Positions 21,396 through 34,101 are shown, counted from the stretch's first letter. The stretch is 64,000 nt of DNA from Pisolithus tinctorius (GCA_024663395.1 JANFAH010000046.1:434001-498000); one strand, 5' to 3'. The notes: generated by a model not told the origin, from the letters alone. Made by a program: numbers and translations.

Positions 21396-24255
21396 AGGGT
21401 ACACAGTACCCTCTCCAGTTTGTACATGCGGTGGCACCCTCCTCATGTGGACTTTCCCGGGTGCTTTCCCATGGTGGCTCTGTCCTCGTGTTCTGGGATA
21501 GCCTCGTCATCATCCTCCCCTAAAGCATCCACATCTTCCTTGAAACCCTCATCCCCAGTCATGGCATGGTCGACATCGAAAGTACTGGGACCAGTGACTG
21601 GCTGTTCAGGTGCATAGGATTTATGGACATGATGGTCAGCATTGGCATTTGACTTGCCTGACCTCTGGTTAGGCCTCAAGGATTGGGAGATGTGAGGGAG
21701 ACAAGTTTTGTGGGGAAGGGAATTACTGTAAGGTTCTGTCTCTTGCCTTTGGCTATCTTGTCATTCTCAGTGGTTGATATAACCCTGGTGAGCCCTCCGC
21801 TGTTGCTTCTTTACTCGCTGTCACACACCAAAGGTGTTGTGGACATGGTTACAGCTGGCTCTGCCTAACTTGTTGATGAGTTGCGTGCAGTGCCCAGGCA
21901 TGCAGATGAAGACTAAAGGCCTCATGTATAGAAAGACTGTCAGATGTTAACAGTCATCCTTTGCACAAGAACGAGTTGTCAGTGCTAAAGAGAAAAGAGG
22001 AAGTGAGTTAAGCATGCATTAAAGGTTTTTAGTGCCTGTGTACGGCATTCTGGTTTTCATTGTATATCCACCATTTCCAAAGATATTGACTCTGTTCCCA
22101 CACTCGCTTAAAGTGCTCAGCCCCATGATTCTTCCTTCCAAATTTGGAGAGGATCCTCACACCCTGCATGTTTCTACAGCACTCCATCCATCAGATGCTC
22201 ATTTTGCTAAGTCCATCAATCATGGCCACCTCTTCATTGATCATCTCACTTGTCTCATTTGCCAGAGACAGTGGCTATGTATATCTGCCAGGCATTCCCA
22301 CCAGCTTCCATCCTGAAGCCCCCTGGTTCATCCCATCATTGTCAGCCCCATCTCATCCCATGCAGCTTGGTCAGCGTGTTCTCCTTGTCAGTATGACTTC
22401 CAGAAGGATGTTCTTTGGTTGCCTCAGGTCTGTCACTCAGTTAGAAAGGTCTTATGTGGTCGTTTCAGTCTCCCCAGTTGATGAAGCATATGGATCATTC
22501 CTCCCTGCTCCCTGCACTGTCTTTATTCCAGTCTCGTCCATCATTCTTCCTGCATTGTGACAGCTGCAGTGTAGTCTACTGTTCTCCAGCCTCCCTGATT
22601 GCATTCATGATGAGTATGACATGCATCTTGCCTTCTTACTGCAAGATCCAGCAGAAGATGTCCCCCCTTCTCCTCCTCCTCCATCAGAGCCCTGTTCATG
22701 AAGTTTTTGTTAACTTCACTGAGAGGATGGAAGGGTGGGAGATGTGATCACATATGCTCTCATTGCCCCACAGACCCCCAACGCCCTAGCCCCCTTTGAC
22801 ACCTGACTCATGCCCTTCAATTCTGGAATTAATACTTCCCTATCTGGAAACACCATCCATCTGTCATGCTGTCTTTGGATCTAGAGATGTCTCCGCTGAG
22901 ATCTAACTTGCATTGCCACCCCCTAATGTGATATCAGTGTGCTTACTCAGTTTCTGATTCTATTTGACTCATTTTGTGATGTTTTGACTATCCTTGACTT
23001 GTTCATTGCCAATACTTACCAATCTTCTTTGCTTGCTTACTTTTCATTTCTCACTTACTCATCATGATTACTCAGTCCTTACTCATTACTTACCAGGTGT
23101 TTGTGCCTTGTTTGTCACAAGCTGTGCTCCCCCCACAGTGTGTAAACCCCCATGTACTTAGCTACCAAAAAGCAATCAGAAGAAGTCACTCAGCAGTCAG
23201 TTCAGTGCCTATCTTGTCGTCAACAGTTGAGGCTCCACGAAGGGGTCTATCTGTCATCATTTGTATACTTGGTAGTTGAGGCTCATTTGGAAGAGTCTAT
23301 CTGCCTCCATCATTTCATCTGAAGCTTTATCCCCACACTTAGTCAGCAAGTTTGCTTAGTCACACATCCACTCCTGCATAACTCATCATCGACTTGCACC
23401 AGGAGCGTATTTTATCAAAAGTCCATTACCCCCAAGTACTTTCAGCTGAACACCTTCACTCTGTTCAGCATCCCCTCCTCAGTCATCATCCATTCATCTA
23501 CTCCTGTGTAACTTGTCGATGACTTGTGCTAGGAGCACCTCTACTTGAAGTCTCCCCCACATTTAGGTTTCTCTGCACTCCAGGTTCCGCAGAGGCAAAC
23601 CACCACTCACTCTTATTTGTCTTTTGTGTTGGATTTGTTTGGTTTTCACCAGCATTCCACACTTTGACTCACATTGCTTGGTGGTATCCCACAGGAGGCC
23701 GTTGATGGTGTCCATCTGACTGCTACTAAGCGTCTGTCCACCTGTGACCTCCTCTTGGCTGCATAGGTCTGTGTCATTCCCCAGCACTTCCTGTCTGGTT
23801 GGGGATGGTCCCTCAGCCACCACAATGATGTTCCCACTGTCATCAACTTCATAGTAAGCAAACCTTGCCTTAGATTTTGCTTCATGGCTATGTGCTTCCC
23901 TGAACAAATGATAACCCGTGGGGGTGTCTAGGGCAACCTCATGTTTGTGTCAAAGTGAGTGGTCATACTCAAAGTATGTCTTAACCTGTTCCCTGTGAAT
24001 CACCACGCGCTCATCTCCCCATCCTTCTTTGTCAGGGTTGTGGACCAGGAAGAGGTCGGTACTTTGTCACTCAATGTTCTTTACTTTGTGTGCAGTGGAC
24101 ATGAAGTGTGGTCTGGTATGAGCAGGTGGGGGACAGTTCCTGAATGATAAGTTTTGTAAGTTGCTAACAACTTCTGCAATCAAATGCTTAATAGGTTCTA
24201 GGTCCCTTTTGGTGATGTTACTCTGTTCTCCTCGCCCTTTGTGCCAAGAGGATGG
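21396..24255 (-). other. Tail of gypsy pol, interrupted by solo LTR A
   Basis: Minus-strand coding continues weakly from about 23907 (FREAHSHEAKSKARFAYYEV, then GLLWDTTK up to the LTR border at 23674). After the solo LTR (21819-23673) the same frame resumes at 21818 and leads, with two TGA stops, into SLRPNQRSGKSNAN, then GEDDDEAIPEHEDRAT (21679-21443) just before the 3' LTR. I do not know this tail's role. Confidence 0.55.
21819..23673 (+). repeat. Solo LTR (copy A) of a second LTR family
   Basis: 1,855 bp, begins TGTCACACACC and ends GACTCACA. Flanks TCGC (21815-21818) and TTGC (23674-23677) form a 4-bp target duplication with one CG-to-TG change. Removing it rejoins gypsy coding in one frame (WDTTK on one side, RVKKQQRR on the other). 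Together with copy B it could be mistaken for the LTR pair of one nested element, but the flanks and coding continuity argue for two separate solo LTRs. Confidence 0.8.
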
Positions 24256-26338
24256 TCAAGTTTGGTGAGGACATTTTTTGTTAGGGGTGTTAGGAGTAGG
24301 AGGCTTATCATGACATGTGTGGTGCCCAGGTTTTGGCCCTGTCAGCAGGTATTGGCTCAAGGGGCATCCATACACAGACTGTTTGGGAGGTCGTTGAGGA
24401 ATAGTGCGTGTGGAGCAGTGGCAGGGAACACGTGAAGAGGGCTTGGGGTGAGTATTGTGGCAGGTCAGGCAGGGCAATGGAGTCATTCTGAGAGACTGAC
24501 CATTTTGTCTTAAGCACAGGTGATATTTATGGCTTCCACACAAATGTGGTGCCAAGTATCCGATGAATACCTGGGGATCATCGTCCAACATGTCCTCACC
24601 CACGTCCCTCAAGTTATCTATTCCATCAACTCTGATCACCTCGAAATAATTGCTTAATGCTTTCAAATGAGTGATGTCTTTGTATGGGAGCCAGGTCCAA
24701 TCCCCTGCTGTCCACTGTACCTCAAACATCACGTCAGCATGACTCCTGTGGTGCCAGACTATACGATCTATGGCCCATTCACAGTTGCTTCCTCCAAATT
24801 CAGGAATCTGGTCATCCCATTGCCCTGGGAATTTTTGATCATCATTTGGGATGTGGATCCTTAGCAGGGATGAGTGGAACATGTCATGCACTCCCCTCCA
24901 CTTCAGGTTATCAGGGAGTTCAATCTGGAAGGAATAGTTCCTGAAATCTTCTAATATTCAGTAAGGTCCCATGAACTTTGGGATGAGCTTCCAGGACGTC
25001 CCCTTTGGAAGACTAATGTTCTTTGTAGATACATAGACAAGATCCCCTTTGACAAACGGGCAATCTTGGCACTTTTTATTAGCACTGATCATCTGCTTTA
25101 TGTGCGACTTCATTATCACATTGTGAGCATCCATGATCATCAGTTTCATCTTATTGGTGAAGGCCCTGACACTCGGGTACTCTTCCCTTGTAGGTGCATC
25201 CCATATCATCTTTCTTGGCATCTGTCCTGTATTCAGGAAAAACAGTGTGTAGCCCATCAACTCAGATGTCATGCTATTGATAGTGAACTCGATGGCAGGT
25301 AGTTGTGCCACCCAATCTTTTTGGTTATTGCTGATGCAACATCAGAGCATTTGCCCAATGGTCCAGTTAGCACATTCAGTAGCTCCGTCCATTTCCAGAT
25401 GGTAAGCACTGGACATCTTTTGTTTGATTCCAATCAAGCCATTAAGGTGGGTCCAAAATAGGCTCGTGAACAGGACATCACAGTCACTGATGATCGCTCT
25501 GGGCAAACTGTGATATTTGTATACTTCAGCAAACATCAATTCCACAACCTCATGAGTGGTGTACATCATCTTACTTGGTACGAGGTGCACCATAGACATT
25601 AATAAGTCGATGATCACTGTGATCAAACCATACTTTCCATTGTGGTCTTTGGATTCAGGTAGTGGGCCCACGAAGTCGACCCCAATTGCTTCCCATGGTC
25701 GAGAAGGTATGGGTAGTGGGTTGAGCAATCCAAACAGTTTGTGTGTTGGAGGTTTGCTGCATTGGCAGGTTCAGCAGGACATGCAGAACTCAGTGATATC
25801 CTTCACCATGGTATCCCACCATAGGAACTCTCGAATGTATGAAACTGTTTTCTTCACACCCAAGTGGGCGAGAATAGAGTGCGCTTGATCGATTACGGTT
25901 TCACGAAGTCATTTTCCTTTTACCTCGATGTCTGGTACACAGAACACTGTATGGTCTGGTAGTTTCAATTTAATGAATCCATCCAGTGTGACGTCAAAGT
26001 TCTTAAATGCTTTTGGGTTGCTCAGGATCTGTTTAAAGAACAGGTCCTGGTTGTATTTATTTTTGGCCACTTCCAGTAAACCCTCATTGCCTGGATATAC
26101 TACCAATGGTATGTGCATCACTGGGTCCTTATCCGCACTATCCGGAATAGTAGTGGGTTGGTCTGTGTTTGTCACATGTATACTCGGCTCATGGTCCTGC
26201 AATGCGGACATGGCATGGTCATTCTCAGGTAAGGCAGGTATGTCTGTACCCTTTCCCCCCTTCTTTCATTCACCTGGGCCCAGGAGAATGAAATGACTCT
26301 TCATGCAACTTGCAAATTCCAAGCCCATCTCAGAGTGT
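24256..26338 (-). pseudogene. Gypsy integrase with chromodomain-like C-terminus, broken
   Basis: Continues pol after the solo LTR. From 26338: a linker GLEFASCMKSHFILLGPGE, then LVVYPGNEGLLEVAKNKY and LKLPDHTVFCVPDIEVKG. The zinc-binding region (about 25900-25750: HSILAHLG, then CMSCxTCQCSKP) precedes the catalytic core: IGVDFVGPLPES, VIIDLLMSMVHLVPSK, IISDCDVLFTS (Asp at about 25500) and DGATECANWT (Glu). Two Arg positions read Cys and Trp, again fitting CG to TG. The C-terminus has FVKGDLVYVSTKN, FHSSLLRIHIPNDD and WAIDRIVWHHRSH...EVQWTAGDWTWLPY, the shape of a chromodomain. Several stops separate the blocks. Confidence 0.8.
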
Positions 26339-28186
26339 TGTCGCACACCAAAGGTGTTGTGGACATGGTTACAGCTGACTCTGCCTAACTCGTTGATGAG
26401 TTGCACACAATGCCCAAGCATGCAGATGAAGACTAAAGGCCTCATGCATAGAAAGACTGTCAGATGTTAACAGTCATCCTTTGCACAAGAACAAGTTGTC
26501 AGTACTAAAGAGAAAAGAGGAAGTGAGTTAAGCACATGTTAAAGGTTTTTAGCACCCATGTACAGCATTCCGGTTTTCATTGTATCTCCACCATTTCCAA
26601 AGATATCAACTCGGTTGTCACACTCGCTTAAAGTGCTCAGCCCCACAATTCTTCCTTCCAAATTTGGAGAGGATCCTTGCACCCTGTGCATTTCTACAGC
26701 ATTCCATCCATCAGATGCTCATTTCACTAAGTCCATCAATCATGGCCACCTCTTCATCGATTGTCTCACTTGTCTCATTTGCCAGAGACAGTGGCTATGT
26801 ATATCTGCCAGGCGTTCCCACCAGCTTCTGTCCTGAAGCCCCCTGGTTCATCCCATCATTGTCAGCCCTGTCTCATCCCATGCAGCTTGGTCAGCATGTT
26901 CTCCTTGTCAGTATGACTTCCAGAAGGATGTTCTTTGGTTGCCTCAGGTCTGTCACTTGGCTAGAAAGGTCTTATGTGGCTGTTTCAGTCTCCCTGGTTG
27001 ATGAAGCATATGGATCATTCCTCCCTGCTCCCTGCACCATCTTTGTTCCAATCTCATCCATCATTCTTCCTACATTGCAACAGCTGCAGCATAGCCTACT
27101 GTTCTCCAGCCTCCCTGATCACATTCATGATGAGTATGACATGCACCTTGCCTTCTTACTGCAAAATCCAGCAGAAGACGTCCCCCCTTCTCCTCCTCCT
27201 CCATCAGAGCCCTGTTCATGAAGTTTTTGTTAACTTTGCTGAGAGGATGGAAGGGTGGGAGATGCGATCGCATATGCTCTCATTGCCCCACAGACCCCCA
27301 ATGCCCTAGCCCCCTTTGACACCTGACTCATGCCCTTCAATTCTGGAGTTAATACTTCCCTGTCTGGAAACACCGTCCATCTGTCATGCTGTCTTTGGAT
27401 CTAGAGATGTCTCCGCTGAGATCTAACTTGCATTGCCACCCCCTAATGTGATATCAGTGTGCTTACTCAGTTTCTGATTCTATTTGACTCATTTTGTGAT
27501 ATTTTGACTATCCTTGACTTGTTCATTGCCAATACTTACCAATCTTCTTTGCTTGCTTACTTTTCATTTCTTGCTTACTCATCATGATTACTCAGTCCTT
27601 ACTCATTACTTACCAGGTGTTTGTGCCTTGTTTGTCACAAGCTGTGCCCCCCCCACAGTATATAAACCCCCATGTACTTAGCTACCAGGAAGCAATCAGA
27701 AGCAATCCAGCAGTCAGTTCAGCTCAGCTCAGCATATCTCATCATCGACAGTTGAGGTTCCACAAAGGGGTCTATCTGTCATCATTTGTATACTTGGTAG
27801 TTGAGGCTCATTCGGAAGAGTCTATCTGCCATCCTTCATCATCTGAAGCTTCCTCTTAGTCAGCAGTCTTAGTCATCCCCCCCACTCCTGCATAACTCGT
27901 CATCAACTTGTGCAAGGAGCATATTCTATCAAAGTCCATTACCCCCAAGTACTTTCGGCTGAACACCTTCACTCTGTTCAGCATCCCCTCCTCAGTCATC
28001 ATCCATTCATCTACTCCTGCGTAACTTGTCAACAACTTGCGCCAGGAGCACCTCTACTTGAAGTCTCCCCCACATTTAGGTTTCTCTGCACTCCAGGTTC
28101 CATGGAGGCAAACCACCACTTGCTCTTATTTGTCTTTTGTGTTGGATTTGTTTGGTTTTCACCAGCATTCCACACTTTGACTCACA
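26339..28186 (+). repeat. Solo LTR (copy B) of a second LTR family
   Basis: 1,848 bp, begins TGTCGCACACC and ends GACTCACA (TG...CA). It is nearly the same as 21819-23673 and in the same direction. Flanks are GTGT (26335-26338) and GCGT (28187-28190), a 4-bp target duplication differing by one C/T at a CG. A TATATAAA box (27659-27666) gives its plus orientation. No internal region is present, so it is a solo LTR inserted between the RNase H and integrase coding of the gypsy element. Confidence 0.8.
27659..27666 (+). promoter_or_regulatory. TATA box in solo LTR B
   Basis: TATATAAA followed by CCCCCATGTAC; in copy A the same place reads TGTGTAAA. Expected U3 promoter position of an LTR. Confidence 0.55.
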
Positions 28187-29005
28187 GCGTCCCATTTCTG
28201 CAGGAGGAGGTAGGGGCTGGTGGGGACGAGATTGCCCCGTCGGTTCACTGATTCATGCTGTGTTATCAGGCTGGGCCTGCGCCTTTCTAGGCAGTTTAAT
28301 TTGGATTGTTAGCCTGGGTGCGCTGGAGGATGACAATGATGATCCCCCCACAGGTGGGTCTGTTGAGCCTTGCCTGGACTGCTGATCTACTGATGGTCCC
28401 CTTCTGCTAGGGGTTATTGCAAGTGCTTCAATCCCGACATAGACAGGTGCAGTGATCATATTTCCAGTGTGGCCCAGAGATGCCGATTTGCTGACATCCA
28501 CATCGTGATGTAGGTATTCACTTGGAGCATGGATTGTCCCAGGAGTGTCGAACTCATACATCTGGGATAGGGCATCTGGGAGGACGTTGTCCTCACCCGG
28601 TACGTACTTTATATCAAAGTTGAACTCTGCTAGCTTCTCCAACCAGTGTGCTTGTCTCCCAGAGAGATCCTTTTGGTCCAATAGGTACATTAAACTTTTG
28701 TGATCAGTTACCCAAGTGAAGTGGACCCCCTGCAGGATGTCCTTATGCCTCAGCATCATTTCCATGCCTGCGAGCAATTCTTGCTTGTGAACAGGGTAAT
28801 TTTGCTGCACTGATGACATTTTTGCCAAATAGAATGCAGCCACTTTGGAAGATTTCCAGTCTGGTCCTTGTGCAACTACACTGCCAATACCATTCCCACA
28901 AGCATCGGTCATCACCCATATGGGGTCATGCCCCATTTCATAGTTCAAAGGTACCCGACAATGAGGTGCACATGCCTCGATGTACTGTTTCATGGTGTTG
29001 AACAC
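28187..29005 (-). pseudogene. Gypsy RNase H domain
   Basis: Ty3-type RNase H and the linker towards the integrase. Blocks: WVMTDACGNGIGSVVAQG (first catalytic Asp), FYLAKMSSVQQNYPVHKQEL (Glu), FTWVTDHKSLMYLLDQ (Asp), GRQAHWLEKLAEFNFDIKY and GEDNVLPDALSQM. Open from 29005 to 28253. A linker rich in Ser/Pro follows until the nested solo LTR (boundary 28186/28187). The same linker resumes on the other side of that LTR at 26338. Confidence 0.85.
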
Positions 29006-29788
29006 TCATTGTTTGGTGTATGTCCAGCAGAATGGACAGGTCTCTGCACTAGCTTCCGCTAGAACACCCAAAGGTACATGCACCTTGTAGATATCATCCA
29101 TGAGGTATCCCACTGACCCGATAAAACCCTTGCACAGGGTTCGATTGGTTGGGACCTTCCAGTTTCGGATCTGATCGACTTTCTCAGGATCCATTTTAAT
29201 CCCTTCATCAGTGACAATGCACCCAAGGATTTTAACCTCATCACACAGGAATTGCAACTTCTTCTCGCTCAGGTACAGTTTCTCCTGAGTAAGGACCTGA
29301 AGCACTGATTTAACATGGTGTACATGATCCTCTAGGGTGTTGGAGTAGATAATAATGTTGTCGAGATAGACGTCCATGAAAGACCCAATGTATTCCCCAA
29401 AGATATGGTTCATGAGTGCTTGGTAGGTTGCCAGAGCATTACAATCTCCCTGTTGCATGACAAGGCTGACCATATTCCCATCAGGAGTTGTCACTGCGGT
29501 GTGCTCGACATGCTCTGGGATCACTCTTTTTTGTTCATATGCATCAGCCCCATCTATTATCGATCAGTATGGTTTTTGGGCCACATGCCGCAGGATGCCA
29601 TCCATGTCGGGCATTGGGGATGATAATTTTCAGGTATTCTTGTTCCACTCCCTCAAGTCAACCACAACTCATAGTCGAGGAGGGTCTCCTGCCTTGGGGA
29701 TCAGCAACATAGGGCACATATTGTGGGCAGCAGTGAGCTCCCATCGGCCCGTTTTTAGGTAGGCATTTTTCTTCTCAGTCCAGAGCAG
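29006..29788 (-). pseudogene. Gypsy reverse transcriptase, YLDN in place of YLDD
   Basis: Reverse transcriptase of the gypsy pol gene. Fingers/palm coding begins near 29770 with CPMLLIPKAGDPP and VVDLREWN. In-frame TGA stops at 29669-29671, 29630-29632 and 29564-29566 sit where Arg is expected. The open part 29524-29006 has QQGDCNALATYQ, FMDVYLDNIIIYSNT (29357-29368 codes YLDN, where the active site is YxDD), LGCIVTDEGIKMDPEK and KGFIGSVGYL. The second catalytic Asp is Asn (AAC for GAC), again a CG-to-CA type change. The element cannot be active as read. Confidence 0.8.
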
Positions 29789-30540
29789 TCACAATGCATC
29801 TGGGCATTTAGATGGTCTCCAGGGATATATCTTCTTCTCGTCAATCAGAGGGATTTCGTGGTTGATCATGCAGAACAGGGGTAAGGCTGTCAAGCCAACC
29901 AACAAACATAGTGGTTTTGACAATTCCTGGAGGTAGTGCCATGCTCTCTCAAGGCTATCATGGTATACTTCAGTTGCTCGAGACTCCAGGACAGAAACCT
30001 GAGGTCCCCACATCTCCATTGGTGTTTTACTGCCAATCACTACATGTGGTGAGTGCAACCCTACCAATACCTGGTGTTGATAGAGAAACAGCATCCCTAA
30101 TATCAGATTGTAGTTCTGTATGTTCATCACATCGAAGTGACATTCACAATCTATCCCCTGGTACTGGAAGCATACTTTAGTTCCAAAGTTCACCCTGGAT
30201 CGCAAGCCTTGGATGGCCAGCTGGATGGTAAGTGGCTTCTCTAGAGGTATTTTCTTTACATTCAGTTGTTCAGCGAGTGTCACTGACATGAAGTCAGCCA
30301 GTGATCCAGTGTTGATCAGGGCACAAGCAGGTTGGCCATTGACATGCACCACCACGACTAAAGGCTTTGGAACCTTACAGGTGAAGTCCTTTGCAATTGC
30401 GGCATTGCATTGTAGGGTCAATCGATCGCCAGATTTAATGGCGTTGCTATGTAGATGAAGCATGTTACATGGTACATTGCTGGGTTCACACCATTCACCT
30501 TTCAAATCATCATTGTCCCTTTTGAACAGTGTTGGAACAT
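29789..30540 (-). pseudogene. Gypsy aspartic protease, catalytic Asp replaced by Asn
   Basis: Retroviral-type protease segment on the minus strand. VPKPLVVVVHVNGQPACALI is followed by NTGSLADFMS, where the family has DTGSxADFMS. The codon is AAC instead of GAC (30311-30313), a CG-to-CA type change. Downstream, YNLILGMLFLYQHQV matches the family's second conserved block (LGTPFL-like). The segment ends at a stop at 29789. A protease lacking its Asp should be inactive. Confidence 0.75.
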
Positions 30541-30559
30541 AAAGTGCCCCTGTGGTACT

Positions 30560-30775
30560 TGACCACTGTGCGATGTTTTGGCTGCTTACATAAGCTGAAA
30601 TAGCGCACTTACTTGTAGTATTTTCTACTAGTATTCCCTCAGTAGTTTGTTCACTACTGAGGGTAAGTCTGTTTATATTACAAGTATTCTACTATACTGA
30701 CATCCTGTAGTAGCCTACAGGTACATCTAATACATCAGTAGTTTGTTCACTACTGAGGTAGCCTACAGCATCCTT
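30560..30775. repeat. Small hairpin-rich insertion in the gypsy gene
   Basis: CTCAGTAG-TTTGTTCA-CTACTGAG (8-bp stem, 8-nt loop) occurs at about 30636-30660 and again, with a slightly different start, at about 30737-30760. GTAGCCTACAG is also present twice nearby. Coding resembling the gag/protease border is interrupted here. It may be a small MITE-like insertion; its ends are not fixed. Confidence 0.45.
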
Positions 30776-31086
30776 TCAACAAACAGATGGGCTAACCCCA
30801 GGTCACAGTCCTCAGTGGGATCAGACCTAGTAAGATCTGCACATGCATGGAATAATCTTCTCACATGCCAACATGTGATGTCAAATTCCTGCGATCCCAA
30901 CTTATATGCCAGGAGCTCGAAGCACAAAGCCATGTGGTAGTCATAGACTTCATAAGTTGATTCGTCCTTAGCAATACATGCAAAACGATCCTGGTTTTCT
31001 CCTTCGAGCACCAGGAAACTATACATCTTCAGTCTGGTCTCTATGGCCTCCTTGATCGGGTGCCCCATAGGTGCAGCTCACCATGT

Positions 31087-33991
31087 TCAGGCTCTGTCCA
31101 TCTGACATAGGTCAAACTTTGTCATTCTGGCCTTCTCGCCCTTTCTGAACCAGTACCAAGAGTCCAATTGGAATGCTGGATTCCTCAGCAGACAGGTCTT
31201 GACAGTGATGGCATCTGCAGGACCCAAGATGTCCCTTTCACTGTCAATGATCATATGTAGTCTGTCCCCTATTTCATAGACCAAGAACTGAGTGTCCATG
31301 AACATGCTCAGTGAGTTTTGGTCATCACCTGGGTAGCATATCCCTGATAGCCATTCAATAGCCTGCTCTTCCAGGGGGTACCTGAACATGGGACCTGTGG
31401 AGCAGTGACCCAGAAATTGGCTATGAGAGTAGACATGAACTTGCATCCCTTCTGGTAAGTCATCATCATCAGTTGTGACTCTATTTCCAGTGTCCTCGCT
31501 ATTGTCATCACTCCAGATACTCTCCAGGTCCAGTACATCATCATCTTCATCAGAGATGGTAGGTCCTATCAGGTGAATGAAGTTCGCAGTCACTTCGGTG
31601 TTGTCATTCGATGATTTGGCTAGTTGCCATTGACATTCTACATCACCAAAATCAATGTCTATCCCAAAGCTTGCAACCCTGGGGGGCTTGCTTAATGATG
31701 ATATGGTGTGTCTTGTCGGACAATTGCAGGAGAAGTGCCCTGGTTTATGACAGATGTAACACAGACCCTCAGCCTTGTGCCACTCCTGCTCATCTTTACT
31801 GAGCTTAGGCATGTCATGCTTATGCTTGTCCAAACATCCATTGTGCTTTCCCTTAGACTGACAAACATCTGTTGATGCCACCTCCTTTCACAGCTCATAA
31901 TCCCTACGTTTTCTCTGGTGATGTCTCTGTTCATGCTTGGAGGACTTGGGTCCCTCTGGAGAAGTGGCAGCGCTGGCCACAGCTTGCTTCTTACTTTGTT
32001 GTCTTTGGGACTTCAGAATATAATCTCCCATAATGGACTGAGCGATCTCAAGAACCTCTGTGCTCACTATCACTCTCTTCAGTGAAGAGATCTCTGGGTT
32101 TAGCTTTTCTCTCCACAAGTCTTGCTGGAGTTCTTTGTGAAGACCCAACCAGAGTTTATGGACTTTAGCATGTTCGTCCATTTCCCCTATCATGTTCCAG
32201 AGCTCGTTCAACTCATACACATAATTTTTTACAGTTTTAGAATTCTGGTAGCATGCCTGTAGCTTCTCTCTCTGCTGTAGGCAGAAATTGATAGGGAAGC
32301 AATAGTTAAATAGCTCTGTAAAGAAATCTGACAGTCTCCATTTATAGGGGTCTCCAGATACTTCACGCACATAGAACTCGTATGCCTTGCCTGTCAGATA
32401 ATGTGACAGCATGAAAGCGTGTTTCTTCGGGGCCACTTGGCCATCCTTGACATATGCCATTCCTTCAGTGACAAAATGGTGGTACAAATGTGTGTCATCC
32501 GACCCATCATACTTATTTGGTGGAATTGGTTTCAATGTCATCTTTCATCTTGACTTCAACTGTCTTTTTGCATTACAGTGTCCCTGTTTATGCTTTTGGG
32601 ATCTCCCTCACCTGTGGTGCCTACTCCCATCTGATGAATCGGAGTTCATTGAGCTACTAGTGGTAGAGGAGCCATCATCACTATTCAATGACGAGCTGCT
32701 ATCATCTGAAGGTGAGCTGCCACTCATCGAATGTGTATTGTTTGAATCCTCAGATTTGGGGGACGAGGTGTCATCTGAGCTGCTGCTCGAATCAGGCGTA
32801 GTCCCTGTGGAATCTGAGCTGCTCTTGTGATGAGGGTTTTGCCTGGATCGTCATTTCTTCCCCTTACATCTGTCAGGATGCCTGTCACCCTTTTCCAGGC
32901 ATTTCAATGTCAACCCAATATAACTTTTCAGATCAATTTGTTTAACAGGTTCCATCGCTTTCGGTGTCCTTTGCCATTTGCAATGCTTGTCATCCTGTCG
33001 AGCAACCCTCTCCACTATTTCCCTTATCAGGTTTGGGGTTATTCTGGAGGAGTAGGTGGCAGTTTTCATCACCTTCGCTTTCTGGTGAGACCTCTCCTTC
33101 TTTTTCTTAGAAGCGCTGTTCTTCCTGGTCAACTTTGTATTGACCCTGCCAGCGGGTGACACCGAGTTCACTGGCTTATTCCCTAGGGTCCAGGTTCATC
33201 ACTGTCGCTTTGGCTAAGCCTCTGGGCCATTTTCCAAGATGCCAGTGCAGCATGTTGTGCTTCGGGGTTCCCCTCCTCGCCACTTAGGCTCAGTGCCCCC
33301 CAATTCCTGGGGTCGATACCCTTTCCCTTCATATCTCTGGGGTGGCTTTCGGGTTCTGAAGAAGTGTCTGCATGTGAGTACCTCTGCACAGATATCGATC
33401 TCCTCCTAATTCTTTCCCTTTCATCAGGGGTCAGATTTCTCTCAGCTTCTTGAACTGTTCACTCAAGTTCAGGCCATAGTTGACTACCTCTGGTGCACCT
33501 TTCGCACAATTTCTTTCACACCACCGTGGTCCACGACTGCAGGTCATTTGGCTCTACCTCTGTCTCACTCATAGGCAAGGGTGAAGGGGCATTATTCCTG
33601 GTATTTTCAGGTAGTTCATCTGTACACTGTGAGCCAGTACCAACACTCTAACAGTACTGTTTTTGTAGCTCTCTGGGAGCCTGAATGCCCTGGGATACAC
33701 TGGCAAGACTAATCTCGAGCCAGGCTCATCTACAGTCACACCTCTGGGCACCAGACTTGCACTTCTGGTGCTTACTTGCATGACATCACTGTACTTTCAG
33801 GCAGTGTCGGCTGGGTTCTCGGTTGGGATTGGGGGGTGACTTCTGATGGGAGTCATTTTTGACAGTGGGGAACTCTTGACAGCTTCAGCACCAGGCTGGG
33901 CTGTCGGGCTATGGGGTAGGGAAGCCACTCGAGCTCGAGTAGCTTGGCAGAGGTTGTATTGAGTGTTCTGTGTTTCAGGAAATTTTGACAT
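31087..33991 (-). pseudogene. Gypsy gag (with zinc knuckle), broken
   Basis: Structural protein of the retrotransposon particle. It likely starts at MSKFPETQNTQYN (33991). The middle part has acidic/Ser-rich stretches and many stops. The capsid-like core is open from 32541 to 31888 (PPNKYDGSDD, FMLSHYLTGKAYEFY, LSDFFTELFNYCFP, LWLGLHKELQQDLW). The nucleocapsid segment follows at 31881-31087, with one zinc knuckle CYICHKPGHFSCNC (C-x2-C-x4-H-x4-C). A further gag-end piece is at 31068-30763. Frames are interrupted by several stops, so no full product can be made. Confidence 0.75.
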
Positions 33992-34101
33992 GATACTCAC
34001 CTCTTTTCTATGCAAGGGATCAGTTTGCAAATTGTTGAGGGAGGTATCGAGGGAGGATGTGTGTTTAGAGTTTTAGACCAGTGTTAGAGAGGATAAAAAT
34101 A

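Noticed and set aside
21819..28186. One nested LTR retrotransposon with 1.85-kb LTRs and an integrase-only interior
   Set aside because: The outer flanks (TCGC and GCGT) do not match each other, each LTR copy has its own 4-bp duplication, and the interior is the missing integrase part of the surrounding gypsy element, collinear with its RNase H and tail.
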